Of a stretch of 64,000 nucleotides of DNA, positions 1-12,120 are shown piece after piece. The notes beneath the pieces are model-generated. The model worked only from the letters and a program-made list of their open reading frames with translations. It did not search any database and had not been told where the DNA came from. The position numbers and the translations under genes are program-made. Positions within the stretch are counted from its first letter, which is position 1, and every line of letters begins with the position of its first letter. The stretch spans positions 92,027,743 through 92,091,742 of the forward strand of contig NC_134839.1 in NCBI RefSeq assembly GCF_965363235.1. Direction: 5' to 3'. The stretch is from Mytilus galloprovincialis (taxonomy: Eukaryota; Mollusca; Bivalvia; Mytilida; Mytilidae).

Positions 1-1413
1 CTAATCAGACTTTTTCAAATAATAACTTTTATAATGTTCTGGTGACAGGTTTGTTAATGCACGTCAGGTGTTTTTTTTTTAGTTTGCTGACATCGTGTAA
101 TGTTTCAGAGCAGATTACATTGGCTCTAAAAATTAGCAGAATTTCTGTATTGTAATAATCACATTAATTTGAAAGAAAGATGTGTATAACATCTACCAAT
201 ATGTATATTGTTATTGACATTTTACATCACGTTATTGTGACATACAGCTTTTACCAGATGTTGCCTCTATTAAACAGTATGATATGTGTCACAGTTGTGG
301 AAAAAAAATTATTTTTTTTAACCACAAATTTATGTACTTTTCAAATATATTTAAATCATTTTCATATATTTTCAAAAACTATAGTTTTTAAATGATAATG
401 TTTAACTTACCAAGGTTAATATATTATAGACACACTATATAACATGATAACCATAAGGCATTGTCACATCAAACAATCTTTACTGAATGGCAGAAGTTAG
501 AAAGGCCAACTGAATTGCCATCCTAAATTCCTAATTCCCTTCATAAAAGAGTGTAACACAGATTGACAAAATATATATAATATATATATGTACAGATCTA
601 TACACAGAAAAATGCTTCCATTCTTAAGCAATGTTAAAAGAACATCTAAATTTAATCCTAATTTTTTTTTAACTATTTTTCCAATTTCACTTCAGCTGAA
701 AAAAAATATAATTCTGAGACAAAACGATTGAACATTTACCATGGACAAGAAGATTATATTAAGAAACACAAATTAAAGGAAATGTATAGAAATCTTTGAC
801 TGAAGAATTTTACATAAATATTTTTTTCTGATGTTGCTTCATTTTATGGCTTCAGTTTTGTATTATTTTTCAAAGTTACTTTTTCAAAGTTAACTTTATT
901 TATAACAAAGAATCAACATGAAGATAGGGTAAGGATCTTTAGGAAGTTATAAACTGGGATATGCTTACTGCTTTTAATCAATTGTTATATATCATGTAGA
1001 TATATAAGTAGTGTTTAATGTACATATAAATTAGAGTTTTGTATTCCCAGCCAATGCATGTTTAAAAGTATATGTGCATTGATCAGTTACTTTATTTGCT
1101 TTTACATGACATTGTGAAATCTAAAATAAATTATGACTGAAAGTTGTTATATTGAGGGGTGAACAAGTGAGTCCCTGATAACCCAACTCCCTCCCCATTC
1201 CCAATATTCCCTCTCCCATTGTAAATTGGAAAAACAAAATTCCCAGCATATCCCTATTTTTGTACTTTCCAGTCACTGTCCCCTCCCCTGTAGACCACTT
1301 CCCTCTGCCCTGACCCCTGCTGCCTGTCCCTTCCTTCCCATGTTCTCTTACCCTTGACCGGCCATCTAAATTTCCGAATACTTATTTTATTGATTTGTGG
1401 AAAAACATTTTTT
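1..1413. other. AT-rich sequence with no recognised gene
   Basis: The stretch is AT-rich with homopolymer runs and a short TA microsatellite near 570-590. A C-rich block at about 1180-1330 (many CCCT/CCCC runs) stands out from the surrounding composition. Apart from one weak terminal-exon candidate at 696-799 I see no coding signal, RNA gene or recognisable repeat family. The missing 5' exons of the SWEET gene were looked for here and not found. Confidence 0.5.
696..799 (+). CDS. possible terminal exon of an unidentified gene (weak)
   Basis: A good acceptor-like sequence (pyrimidine-rich tract ending TTTCACTTCAG at 695) is followed by 33 open codons in one frame and a TGA at 797-799. The predicted peptide is charged and lysine-rich, ending KEMYRNL. 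A possible AATAAA lies at about 1125. I do not recognise the sequence, and 33 open codons can occur by chance in AT-rich DNA. It does not resemble a SWEET segment. It could be the last exon of a gene lying to the left, or nothing. Confidence 0.15.
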
Positions 1414-2237
1414 ATGCCCCGTCTACGATAGTAGTAGGGGCATTATGTTTTCTGGTCTGTGCGTCCGTTCGTCCGTTCGTCCGTCTGTCCCATGTCAGGT
1501 TAAAGTTTTTGGTCGAGGTAGTTTATGATGAAGTTGAAGTCCAATCAACTTGAAACTTAGTACACATGTTCCTTATGATATGATCTTTCTAATTTAAATG
1601 CCAAATTAGAGTTTTGACCCCAATTTTACGGTTCACTGATAGAAAATGATAGTGCAAATTTCAGGTTAAAGTTTTTGGCTTCAGGTTAAAGTTTTTGGTC
1701 AAGGTAGTTTTTGATGAAGTTGAAGTCCAATCAACTTGAAACTTAGTATACATGTGCCCTATGATATGATCTTTCTAATTTAAATGCCAAATTAGAGTTT
1801 TGACCCCAATTTTACGGTTCACTGAACATAGAAAATGATAGTGCAAATTTCAGGTTAAAGTTTTTGGCTTCAGGTTAAAGTTTTTGGTCAAGGTAGTTTT
1901 TGATGAAGTTGAAGTCCAATCAACTTGAAACTTAGTATACATGTGCCCTATGATATGATCTTTCTAATTTAAATGCCAAATTAGAGTTTTGACCCCAATT
2001 TTACGGTTCACTGAACATAGAAAATGATAGTGCAAATTTCAGGTTAAAGTTTTTGGTCAAGGTAGTTTTTGATAAAGTAGAAGTCCAATCAACTTGAAAC
2101 TTAGTATACATGTTCCCTTTGATAAGATCATTCTAATTTTAATGCCAAATTAGAGAATTTATTCCAATTTCACAGTCCTTTAAACATAGAAAATGATAGT
2201 GTGAGTGGGGCATCCGTGTACTGTGGACACATTCTTG
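1414..2237 (+). repeat. Hairpin-ended element family E2, copy with about 4 monomers
   Basis: The element begins ATGCCCCGTCTACGATAG right after a T-run and ends GGACACATTCTTG followed by TT. The 5' ATGCCCC is mirrored by GGGGCAT near the 3' end, and a small GTGT/ACAC stem follows it. The core is made of tandem monomers of about 189 bp, each with the phrase GGTTAAAGTTTTTGG. A CCGTTCGTCCGT-rich block follows the head. It has no coding capacity. Further copies lie at 3802-7690 and 14918-15173, with different monomer numbers. Confidence 0.8.
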
Positions 2238-2674
2238 TTTTAATTTCTTTTGCATTCATAGATTTTGTAGCTTTTGGAGTGTCAACTTACATAAAATTGA
2301 TTGATCATGCGTTTATTATTAAAATTTATAATATTTTTTTTCTGTGATATTTGTGTACCTCATGGATAATAATGCTTACATAACCATGACTTGTTTTATT
2401 GGACCAGGTGTCAATGTAAATTATACATGTTACATTTTTCTTAACTCTTCACAAGTTCTTCTTATAAATTTTGTTCTCATATGGTCATATCATATGTAAT
2501 CACATGATCAAACGTGTACAGGTTCCTTGAGTTAAATCCCTAGTTAGTAGACCAACAGGCATCAGCAACAGATATTTGTAACTTTGTACATGTACATTTG
2601 CACTAGTAAAGGAATATGGCCCAATACTAGTCATGAAGGTCAAAATATTGCAGAAACTTCCTTCATATATCTAG

Positions 2675-2835
2675 CGGGATGGCTACAGTGCAGACGATTT
2701 GGTGTCACAATATCTCAGTAGCATGGGTTCGAATCCCTGAGAGGGAAGAACAAAAAATTTGCAAAAGCAAATTTAAAGATCTAACATTGTTGGGTTGATG
2801 TTTAGACAAGTTGTATATATATATAGAAATGTAGC
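2675..2835 (+). repeat. tRNA-derived SINE-like repeat
   Basis: An A-box-like TGGCTACAGTG (2690-2700) and a good B box GGTTCGAATCCC (2726-2737) are spaced as in a tRNA-type RNA polymerase III promoter. They are followed by an unrelated tail and a TA microsatellite (about 2815-2825). The tRNA cloverleaf cannot be completed, so this is a SINE-type derivative rather than a tRNA gene. The exact ends are uncertain. Confidence 0.55.
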
Positions 2836-3801
2836 AAACGGAATATTAAGGTCAAATGGAATTAAATGATTGGGTCCAGAAAGCCATGTTTTTTAGCTCA
2901 CCTGGCCCGAAGGGCCAAGTGAGCTTTTCCCATCACTTTGCGCCCGTCTTCGTCCGTCGTCGTTGTTAACTTTTACAAAAATCTTCTCCTCTGAAACTAC
3001 TGGGCCAAATTAAACCAAACTTGGCCACAATCATCATTGGGGTATCTAGTTTAAAAAATGTGTCCAGTGACCCGGCCAACCAACCAAGATGGCCGCCATG
3101 GCTAGAAATAGAACATAGGGGTAAAATGCAGTTTTTGGCTTATAACTCAAAAACCAAAGCATTTAGAGCAAATCTGACGGGTGTAACGTTGTTTATCAGG
3201 TCAAGATCTATCTGTCCTGAAATTTTCAGATGAATTGGGCAACCCGTTGTTGGGTTGCTGCCCCTGAATTGGTAATTTTAAGGAAATTTTGCTGTTTTTG
3301 GTTATTATCTTGAATATTATTATAGATAAAGATAAACTGTAACCAGCAATAATGTTCAGCAAAGTAAGATTTACAAATAAGTCAACATGACCAAAATGGT
3401 CAGTTGACCCCTTTAGGAGTCATTGCCCTTTATAGTCAATTTTTAACCATTTTTCGTAAATCTTGATAATCTTTTAGAAAAATCTTCTCCTCTGAAACTA
3501 CTGGGCCAAATTAAACCAAACTTGGCCATAATAATCATTGGGGTGTCTAGTTTTAAAAATGTGTCCAGTAACTCGGCCAACCAACAAAGATGGCCACCAT
3601 GGCTAAAAATAGAACATAGGGGTAAAATGCAGTTTTTGGCTTATAACTCAAAAACCAAAGCATTTAGAGCAAATCTGAGGTGTGGTAAAATTGTTTATCA
3701 GGTCAAGATCTATCAGCCCTGAAATTTTCAGATGAATCGGACAACCTGTTGTTAGGTTGCTGCCCCTGAATTGGTAATTTTAAGGAAATTTTGCTGTTTT
3801 T

Positions 3802-6800
3802 ATGCCCCGTCTACGATAGTAGTAGGGGCATTATGTTTTCTGGTCTGTGCGTCTGTTCGTCCGTCTGTTCGTTCGTCCGTTCGTCCGTCTGTCCCATGTC
3901 AGGTTAAAGTTTTTGGTCGAGGTAGTTTATGATGAAGTTATAGTTGCATCCATTTGTAACTTTACATACATAGTCATTATAATAGGGAATTTCTAAAAAG
4001 TACCTCAAATTTAGGTTTTGGTCCTCATTTCATGGTTCATTGAACATGAAAATGAGATTGTGTGAAACAGCTCTTTGCCAGGTTAAAGTTTTTGGTCGAG
4101 GTAGTTTATGATGAAGTTATAGTTGCATCCATTTGTAACTTTACATACATAGTCATTATGATAGGGAATTTCTAAAAAGTACCTCAAATTTAGTTTTTTG
4201 GTCCTCATTTCATGGTTCATTGAACATGAAAATGAGATTGTGTGAAACAGCTCTTTGCCAGGTTAAAGTTTTTGGTCGAGGTAGTTTATGATGAAGTTAT
4301 AGTTGCATCCATTTGTAACTTTACATACATAGTCATTATGATAGGGAATTTCTAAAAAGTACCTCAAATTTAGTTTTTATGCCCCACCTACGATAGTAGA
4401 GGGGCATTATGTTTTCTGGTCTGTGCGTCCGTTCGTCCGTCCGTTCGTTCGTCCGTTCGTTCGTCCGTCTGTCCCGCTTCAGGTTAAAGTTTTTGGTCAA
4501 GGTAGTTTTTGATGAAGTTGAAGTCCAATCAACTTGAAACTTAGTATACATGTGCCCTATGATATGATCTTTCTAATTTAAATGCCAAATTAGAGTTTTG
4601 ACCCCAATTTTACGGTTCACTGAACATAGAAAATGATAGTGCAAATTTCAGGTTAAAGTTTTTGGCTTCAGGTTAAAGTTTTTGGTCAAGGTAGTTTTTA
4701 TACGACCGCAAAATTTGAAAAATTTTTCGTCGTATATTGCTATCACGTTGGCGTCGTCGTCGTCGTCCGAATACTTTTAGTTTTCGCACTCTAACTTTAG
4801 TAAAAGTGAATAGAAATCTATGAAATTTTAACATAAGGTTTATGACCACAAAAGGAAGGTTGGGATTGATTTTGGGAGTTTTGGTCCCAACATTTTAGGA
4901 AAAAGGGGCCAAAAAGGGCCCAAATAAGCATTTTCTTGGTTTTCGCACTATAACTTTAGTTTAAGTTAATAGAAATCTATGAAATTTTGACACAAGGTTT
5001 ATGACCACAAAAGAAAGGTTGGGATTGATTTTGGGAGTTTTGGTTCCAACAGTTTAGGAATTAGGGGCAAAAAAAGGGCCCAAATAAGCATTATTCTTGG
5101 TTTTCGCACAATAACTTTAGTTTAAGTAAATAGAAATCTATGAAATTTAAACACAAGGTTTATGACCATAAAAGGAAGGTTGGTATTGATTTTGGGAGTT
5201 TTGGTCCCAACAGTTTAGGAATAAAGGGCCCAAAGGGTCCAAATTAAACTTTGTTTGATTTCATCAAAAATTGAATAATTGGGGTTCTTTGGTATGCCAA
5301 ATCTAACTGTGTATGCAGATTCTTAATTTTTGGTCCCGTTTTCAAATTGGTCTACATTAAGGTCCAAAGGGTCCAAAATTAAACTTAGTTTGATTTTAAC
5401 AAAAATTGAATCCTGGGGGTTGTTTGATATACTGAATTTAGAAATGTACTTAGATTTTTAATTATTGGCCTAGTTTTCAAGTTGGTCCAAATGGGGGTCC
5501 AAAATTAAACTTTGTTCATCAAAAATTGAATAAATGGGTTCTTTGATATGCCAAATCTAACTGTGTATGTAGATTCTTAATTTTTGGTCCAGTTTTCAAA
5601 TGGTCTACATTAAGGTCCAAAGGGTCCAAAATTAAACTAAGTTTGATTTTAACAAAAATTAAATTCTTGGGCTTATTTGATATGCTTTATCTAAATATGT
5701 ACTTTGATTTTTGATTATGGGCCCAGTTTTCAAGTTGGTCCAAATCAGGATTCCATATCAAGTATTGTGCAATAGCAAGAAATTTTCAATTGCACAGTAT
5801 TGCACAATAGCAAGAAATATCTAATTGCACAATATTGTGCAATAGCAATTAATTTTCAATTGGAGTTATCTTTCTTTGTATAGAATAGAAGTTGATAATA
5901 TATGTTGGAAATTTGCCAGACATGACTATGATGTCATTTTCTATTTTTATTTGCCAATAACTTTATGTAAATAACTTCATTGGAAATTTGCCAATATAAA
6001 ATGTTGCTGATGAAGCTTTTTTTCCTTATCTTATCTAAAATGATTTTAGATAATGTATGTTGGACATTTGCCAGACATGACTATGATGTCATTTTCTATT
6101 TTTATTTGCCAATAACTTTATGTAAATAACTTCATTGGAAATTTGCCAATATAAAATGTTGCTGATGAAGTTTTTTTTATTGTTTTATACAATAAACAAT
6201 GTATATTCACTTTTACTACCAACCAATCTTTACCATTCAGTGATAACAAGCACTTTATTTTACATTTTAATATTTTATGATGTATTTAAAAGAGTAGTTA
6301 TTGTTGCAAACTCCATTAGAAATTTGAATTGATATCAGTTTTGGAAAAAGGGAAACGGGGATGTGAAAAAAAAGGGGGGGGGGTTTAAATTTTTCTCATT
6401 TCAGATTTCATAAATAAAAAGAAAATTTCTTCAAACATTTTTTTGAGAGGATTAATATTCAACAGCATAGTGAATTTCTCAAAGGCAAAAAAAATATTTT
6501 AAGTTCATTAGACCACATTCATTCTGTGTCAGAAACCTATGCTGTGTCAACTATTTAATTTTAGATTTAAAAAGTTTGAAGAAGAAATCTTTAATTGATT
6601 TGTAAAATCTTGACATTTGTTTTGTGTAAAAAAAAACATGTAATGTCAAAAATTTGATCACAATCCAAATTCAGAGCTGTATCACGCTTGAATGTTTTGT
6701 CCATACTTGCCCCAACTGTTCAGGGTTCGACCTCTGCGGTCGTATAAAGCTGCGCCCTGCGGAGCACCTGGTTGATGAAGTTGAAGTCCAATCAACTTGA

Positions 6801-7690
6801 AACTTAGTATACATGTGCCCTATGATATGATCTTTCTAATTTTAATGCCAAATTAGAGTTTTGACCCCAATTTTACGGTTCACTGAACATAGAAAATGAT
6901 AGTGCAAATTTCAGGTTAAAGTTTTTGGCTTCAGGTTAAAGTTTTTGGTCAAGGTAGTTTTTGATGAAGTTGAAGTCCAATCAACTTGAAACTTAGTATA
7001 CATGTGCCCTATGATATGATCTTTCTAATTTAAATGCCAAATTAGAGTTTTGACCCCAATTTTACGGTTCACTGAACATAGAAAATGATAGTGCAAATTT
7101 CAGGTTAAAGTTTTTGGCTTCAGGTTAAAGTTTTTGGTCAAGGTAGTTTTTGATGAAGTTGAAGTCCAATCAACTTGAAACTTAGTATACATGTGCCCTA
7201 TGATATGATCTTTCTAATTTAAATGCCAAATTAGAGTTTTGACCCCAATTTTACGGTTCACTGAACATAGAAAATGATAGTGCAAATTTCAGGTTAAAGT
7301 TTTTGGCTTCAGGTTAAAGTTTTTGGTCAAGGTAGTTTTTGATGAAGTTGAAGTCCAATCAACTTGAAACTTAGTATACATGTGCCCTATGATATGATCT
7401 TTCTAATTTAAATGCCAAATTAGAGTTTTGACCCCAATTTTACGGTTCACTGAACATAGAAAATGATAGTGCAAATTTCAGGTTAAAGTTTTTGGCTTCA
7501 GGTTAAAGTTTTTGGTCAAGGTAGTTTTTGATGAAGTTGAAGTCCAATCAACTTGAAACTTAGTATACATGTGCCTTATGTTATGATCTTTCTAATTTTA
7601 ATGCCAAATTAGATTTTTACCCTATTTCACGGTCCATGGAACATGGAAAATGATTGAGTGGGGCATCCGTGTACTTTGGACACATTCTTG
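3802..7690 (+). mobile_element. E2 element inserted into E1, with a duplicated head
   Basis: The E2 head (ATGCCCCGTCTACG) begins at 3802 inside an E1 monomer, right after GCTGTTTTT. A second E2 head starts at 4379. The first head is followed by three monomers of about 180 bp that contain TTATAGTTGCATCC. The second is followed by the 189-bp monomer type also seen in the copy at 1414-2237. The 3' end, ACACATTCTTG, is at 7690, after which the E1 sequence resumes with TTGGTTATTAC. An E3 element (4700-6771) splits the second part. Confidence 0.75.
4700..6771 (+). mobile_element. Hairpin-ended element family E3, nested in E2
   Basis: The element starts ATACGACCGCA at 4700. The exact inverted copy TGCGGTCGTAT sits at 6735-6745, and beyond it are an imperfect hairpin and the 3' end CACCTGG. 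This 3' inverted repeat is therefore subterminal and the ends are asymmetric. It is inserted in the T-run of an E2 GTAGTTTTTGATGAAG motif, which resumes as TTGATGAAG after 6771. Inside are GTCGTC repeats, three monomers with the phrase TTTCGCACTATAAC or close variants, GTGCAATAGCAA repeats and a duplicated block of about 150 bp (5901-6175). A truncated 5' fragment lies at 18638-18710. Confidence 0.75.
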
Positions 7691-8410
7691 TTGGTTATTA
7701 CATTTACCTTGAATACTGTAATAGATTGAGATAAACTGTAAACAGCAATAAAGTTCAGCAAAGTAAGGCCTAAAAATAAGTCAACACGACCAAAATGGTC
7801 AATTGACCCCCTAAGGAGTTATTGCCCTTCATAGTCAATTTTTAACAATTTTCATAAAATTTGTAGATTTTCACAAACATTTTCCACTGAAACTACTGAG
7901 CCAAGTTCTTTATAGATAGAGATAATTGTAAGCAGCAAGAATGTTAAGTAAAGTAAAATCTAAAAACACATCATCATTACCAAAACACAATTTTGTCATG
8001 AATCCATCTGTGTCCTTTGTTGACCAAGGTGAGCGACACAGGCTCTTTAGAGCCTCTAGTTTGGCATTCTAGTAGATATAACAGCTACACTGATTTAGGA
8101 TCATGCTCAACAAATTTTGCTGGTTGAGTTACTATTCGAATACAGAAGCACTTTAAATTGATGATTTTGTTTACAAATTTATAAAGTTTATTAAAAGTGA
8201 AAACTTATCTGTTTTATAGAAGCAACATCAGAAAAATCTATAAAAGTGTTTACCTTTGCCATTACAGAGAGAACAGATAGCATACAACAATGTACAAATG
8301 TATATGAAATTCAGTTATATTATATTACACACACATCAGTATAAAACATGCATTTACAAAAAAGTATTGCATAAAAATATTTATTCTTTCTTTTTTTTTT
8401 ACAATTTCAG

Positions 8411-11295
8411 ATTCATTTTATTAGGACAATATTTATAAATATGACATTCATATTTTCTGTCCTGTATTATGTAAAATATCAACAAATAGAGATTAAACAA
8501 GCAGCCAGCCATCTGGGTAAAGTGTGTGCCTTATTATCTATATTAGCATATGGAGCACCATTAGCATCTTTAGTAAGTACAAACTTAATAGATTATAAGA
8601 AAATAAGAAGATAAGAAAAGAAGAAAATTATGTCTAATCATTTTATACTTTTGAAAAAAATGCAGGCGTGCATATATTTGTTGCTTTGGCAATAAGAACA
8701 TTTTCTGAACAGTTCTTATAACTGCCTACCATGAAATTTATATGTACTGGTAGCTAAAATTTGATAATCACTGGTGCAGCATTCCTGAATTGCATCGATT
8801 TACGTTAAAATGTTGTGAATGGTTTATGATGATAATATAAGTTTGCATTGAGCTACATGATTTGTAGCATGTAAATTTGTAATACTATTAGCTTTTCTTA
8901 AAGTGTTCAAAGGGCCCAGATGTTAATTGTTCTGAGCTCAGTCTGCTCTACCTCCTCATTTGACCATACTATTGAACACATTATATCACCAACAGCTGTA
9001 CTGACTATCAGGCAATAAATAATAGTCAATGAAATTTTCAGATAATTCACACACATTACCAATATATTAACATTATACACCCCTTGTTTAACTTTTTGTC
9101 TGTATGTTATTTTAAAGTTTTCTGATAGCAAAACATTAACGATGATCCTTTTTAATAGAATATTTAATATTTCTTATATAACTTATGATTTACCCCAAAA
9201 TTTTCTGTTTAGTAGTTTGAAATTATCATGATTATATATTCTGTTTATAGTTTGACTAAGATTAGTTAATGGTTATATATTCTGTTTATAGTTTGACTAA
9301 GATTAGTTAATGATTATATATTCTGTTTATAGTTTGACTAAGATTAGTTAATGGTTATATATTCTGTTTATAGTTTCACTGAGATTAGTTAATGGTTATA
9401 TATTCTGTTTATAGTTTGACTAAGATTAGTTAATGGTTATATATTGTCTTTATAGTTTCACTGAGATTAGTTAATGGTTATATATTCTGTTTATAGTTTC
9501 ACTAAGATTAGTTAATGGTTATATATTCTGTTTATAGTTTCACTAAGATTAGTTAATGGTTATATATTGTCTTTATAGTTTGACTAAGATTAGTTAATGG
9601 TTATATAATGTCTTTATAGTTTCACTAAGATTAGTTAATGGTTATATATTCTGTTTATAGTTTGACTAAGATTAGTTAATGGTTATATATTCTGTTTATA
9701 GTTTCACTAAGATTAGTTAATGGTTATATATTCTGTTTATAGTTTGACTATGATTAGTTAATGGTTATATATTCTGTTTATAGTTTGACTAAGATTAGTT
9801 AATGGTTACATATTCTGTTTATAGTTTCACTAAGATTAGTTAATGGTTATATATTCTGTTTCTAGTTTCACTAAGATTAGTTAATGGTTATATATTCTGT
9901 TTATAGTTTCACTAAGATTAGTTAATGGTTATATATTGTCTTTATAGTTTGACTAAGATTAGTTAATGGTTATATATTCTGTTTATAGTTTGACTAAGAT
10001 TAGTTACTGGTTATATATTCTGTTTATAGTTTCACTAAGATTAGTTAATGGTTATATTTACAGAAAGTTGTGATGCATACAAAGACAACAGAATGTTTAT
10101 CATTTCCATATATCTTCATGAATTTTGTCGTAGCATTAGAATGGGTGATATATGGACGTATATTAAATGATATTTATGTTCAGGTAAGGGTACTATTGGA
10201 ATTACTGCTACACACTTTCTTGACATACCAATTTCTGGTATGATATAATCAGGACTTTGTATTCTTTGCGATTGTTTTTTCTATGAATAAACAGTTTATT
10301 CCTTCTACAAGAAACCATACACAATAAACAAATAAAATAATGATTCAGCATCTTACATTGATTGTATAAATACATCCACAAAGTATTTTTGAAATATCAT
10401 TGAAGCTTATATTAAAAGATTATAATGATGCCTTACTAAATTGTAAATATTTCAAGAAATAGATAAGAGATCATCATCGTGGGGAAAGACATGAACATAT
10501 AGTCATTATAGGAACTTAAAAGATAAAAAGTCAATCTCTTTTAGAGTGGTTGTCTTTTTGTGGATATATTTCTTACAGCACACATATCGTGTTTTGATCA
10601 ATGATATTTAATCTTTCTTTATTTGACTTATTTTGGTGGACAAAATTTCAATTATTACTTTTAATCAAACACAAATTTCATGAGTTATTAAATCAGTGAA
10701 CATGTCAATTAGTTTTAAGAAAAAAAGACACCCTGCATAGCTAAATAGTGTAACACCGTTTTAACTGAATTGATTAAATAGGAATCATTTAGATTTTAAA
10801 ACAAATTACAATGTTTTCTGACAATTCAACCGTATAAAAAAATCAGTCATTTTGCTAGTTTGACTTTGATTTCATAGACTTTCACCTTTTATTTTGTCAT
10901 AATCACATCTTCTGTTTAAACAATTGGAGAAACTGCCAAAATCAGAAACCTTAATTCAAAGAATACAGACATCCTGGCCAGGAAAAAAAACCAAACAAAA
11001 CAAACAACAGCTTACACAAAGAATTTTATTAACTAGCAACACAAACCCTTGATTGAAATCAGTTTTGAATTAATTTTACAACTTCCAAATATTTGAAAAT
11101 GTAAATATGTTTTACAATCAATATTATGCATATTTGCAGATATATATCGGTTAAATTTAATGAAGATATATTTTTTTTGTTTTTCAGCTTCCAAATTTTT
11201 TAGGTTTTTGTTTAGCAGTGATTCAACTTGCATTATTTTGCAAATATCCATCAAAGAGTACATCATTAGACAGGACAATTACAGTGACAGCATAG
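8411..11295 (+). CDS. SWEET1-like bidirectional sugar transporter, 3' exons (partial)
   Basis: Three phase-0 exons, 8411-8572, 10064-10183 and 11188-11295 (TAG at 11293), encode the last 129 residues. SWEET (Slc50) proteins are small seven-helix transporters, built as two three-helix MtN3/saliva repeats plus a linker helix, that let sugars move down their gradient. Visible here are the linker end and second repeat: LGKVCALLSILAYGAPLASL, then a KVVMHTKTTECLSFPY segment matching the family's conserved K-V-x-x-T-K-S/T-x-x-x-(L/S)-x-(F/Y)-P region, then EWVIYG, and LPNFLGF in the last exon, matching the conserved PN-x-(L)-G signature. All introns are GT-AG. The N-terminal half (about 85-110 residues) is missing and presumably lies left of the window or was not recognised. 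The first intron shown carries a 41-bp minisatellite that runs into the acceptor of exon 10064. A possible AATAAA is at 11615. Confidence 0.88.
9225..10063 (+). repeat. 41-bp minisatellite, about 20 copies, ending in a splice acceptor
   Basis: The unit is TGACTAAGATTAGTTAATGG followed by TTATATATTCTGTTTATAGTT, 41 bp, with few substitutions between copies. Each unit contains a branch-point-like GACTAAG or CACTAAG about 30 bases before an acceptor-like TTCTGTTTATAG. The last unit changes to TTATATTTACAG and serves as the real acceptor of the SWEET exon that begins at 10064. Confidence 0.9.
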
Positions 11296-11689
11296 TTATT
11301 GTTTATAGTGAAATCATATTGTATTGTAACAAAGACATGTTTACAGTGAAATCATTTTCTATTCTATCATTGACATATTTTAGGGTATAAACTTCCTTAA
11401 GGTAGTATGGGAGTATAAAAGAAATAGTAGAATTTCTTTATACTATGCAAGAATGAAGTTTCTATCCAGATGTATAAAATTTAAATGAAAAATAATACAT
11501 CATTCAGCTTGTTTTAAAACTAGAGGTATTATAAAAACTTCATAATAGGAAAGATAATATATGAGGAACTATGCAAATAACACGGGAAAAAACATCCTCA
11601 AATATATATTTTGAAATAAAAAAGAAAATAGCTTTAGCAATTAGCCTATGAAAAATTATGTTGAGGAGGCACACATTTTCAAATCATTG

Positions 11690-12120
11690 AGATCTACCTA
11701 CTGGTCATTTACATGACTACTTAAAGGAGTCATTGCCCTTAAATGACAAATTTTACCTATTTTATACATTTGGTCTATTGTTATGAAAACTATAATAGAT
11801 AAACAGAAACTTTAATAGCAAATATGAACAGTAAAGAAAAAATCTACAAATAAGACAACAAGGCAGAAATTGTTGTACAACTCCTTTAGTAATGGAATTA
11901 TTGCCCTTTATGACAAGTTTTTGCCTAATATCATAAAAACTATAAAGATCTACACATGCTACAGACTCTTGTAATAGCAAAATTGATCAGCAATGAAAGG
12001 TCAAGAAATGACTCAAAATTTGAAGAAACCCTTAGTTGACTTTTTATAAGTGTGATTGCCATTAAATTGTTACTTATACTCCTGCACTACCTTAAAAAGA
12101 GATCTTGCCAAAATTATTTT
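11690..12120 (+). repeat. Degenerate E1-related monomers
   Basis: The phrases AAGGAGTCATTGCCCTT, ACAAATAAGACAACA and CAGTAAAGAAAAAATC, with their order, correspond to the E1 monomer phrases GGAGTCATTGCCCTTTATAG and AAATAAGTCAACA. Two degraded tandem copies seem present (about 11715 and 11890). It looks like an older, diverged member of the family; another lies at 45600-45925. Confidence 0.5.

Larger units (their letters stand above)
2895..8059 (+). mobile_element. Hairpin-ended element family E1, carrying nested insertions
   Basis: The 5' end is a long hairpin at 2895-2925 (AGCTCACCTGGCCC pairing with GGGCCAAGTGAGCT). The 3' end carries the inverted repeat AGGTGAGC, then a GGCTCTTTAGAGCC stem-loop (8041-8054), then CTAG and a T-run. 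Two tandem monomers of about 501 bp start near 2978 and 3479. The second is interrupted at about 3801 by an E2 element and resumes at 7691. An uninterrupted reverse copy lies at 41156-42429. No transposase or replicase is encoded. The short open frames inside the monomers repeat with the monomer and are not genes. Confidence 0.8.

Noticed and set aside
3021-3722. Two related 66-70 codon frames in tandem
   Set aside because: They lie in tandem monomers of the E1 element, and the same frame appears in the inverted E1 copy near 41651-41842; no start, domain or conservation beyond the repeat itself.
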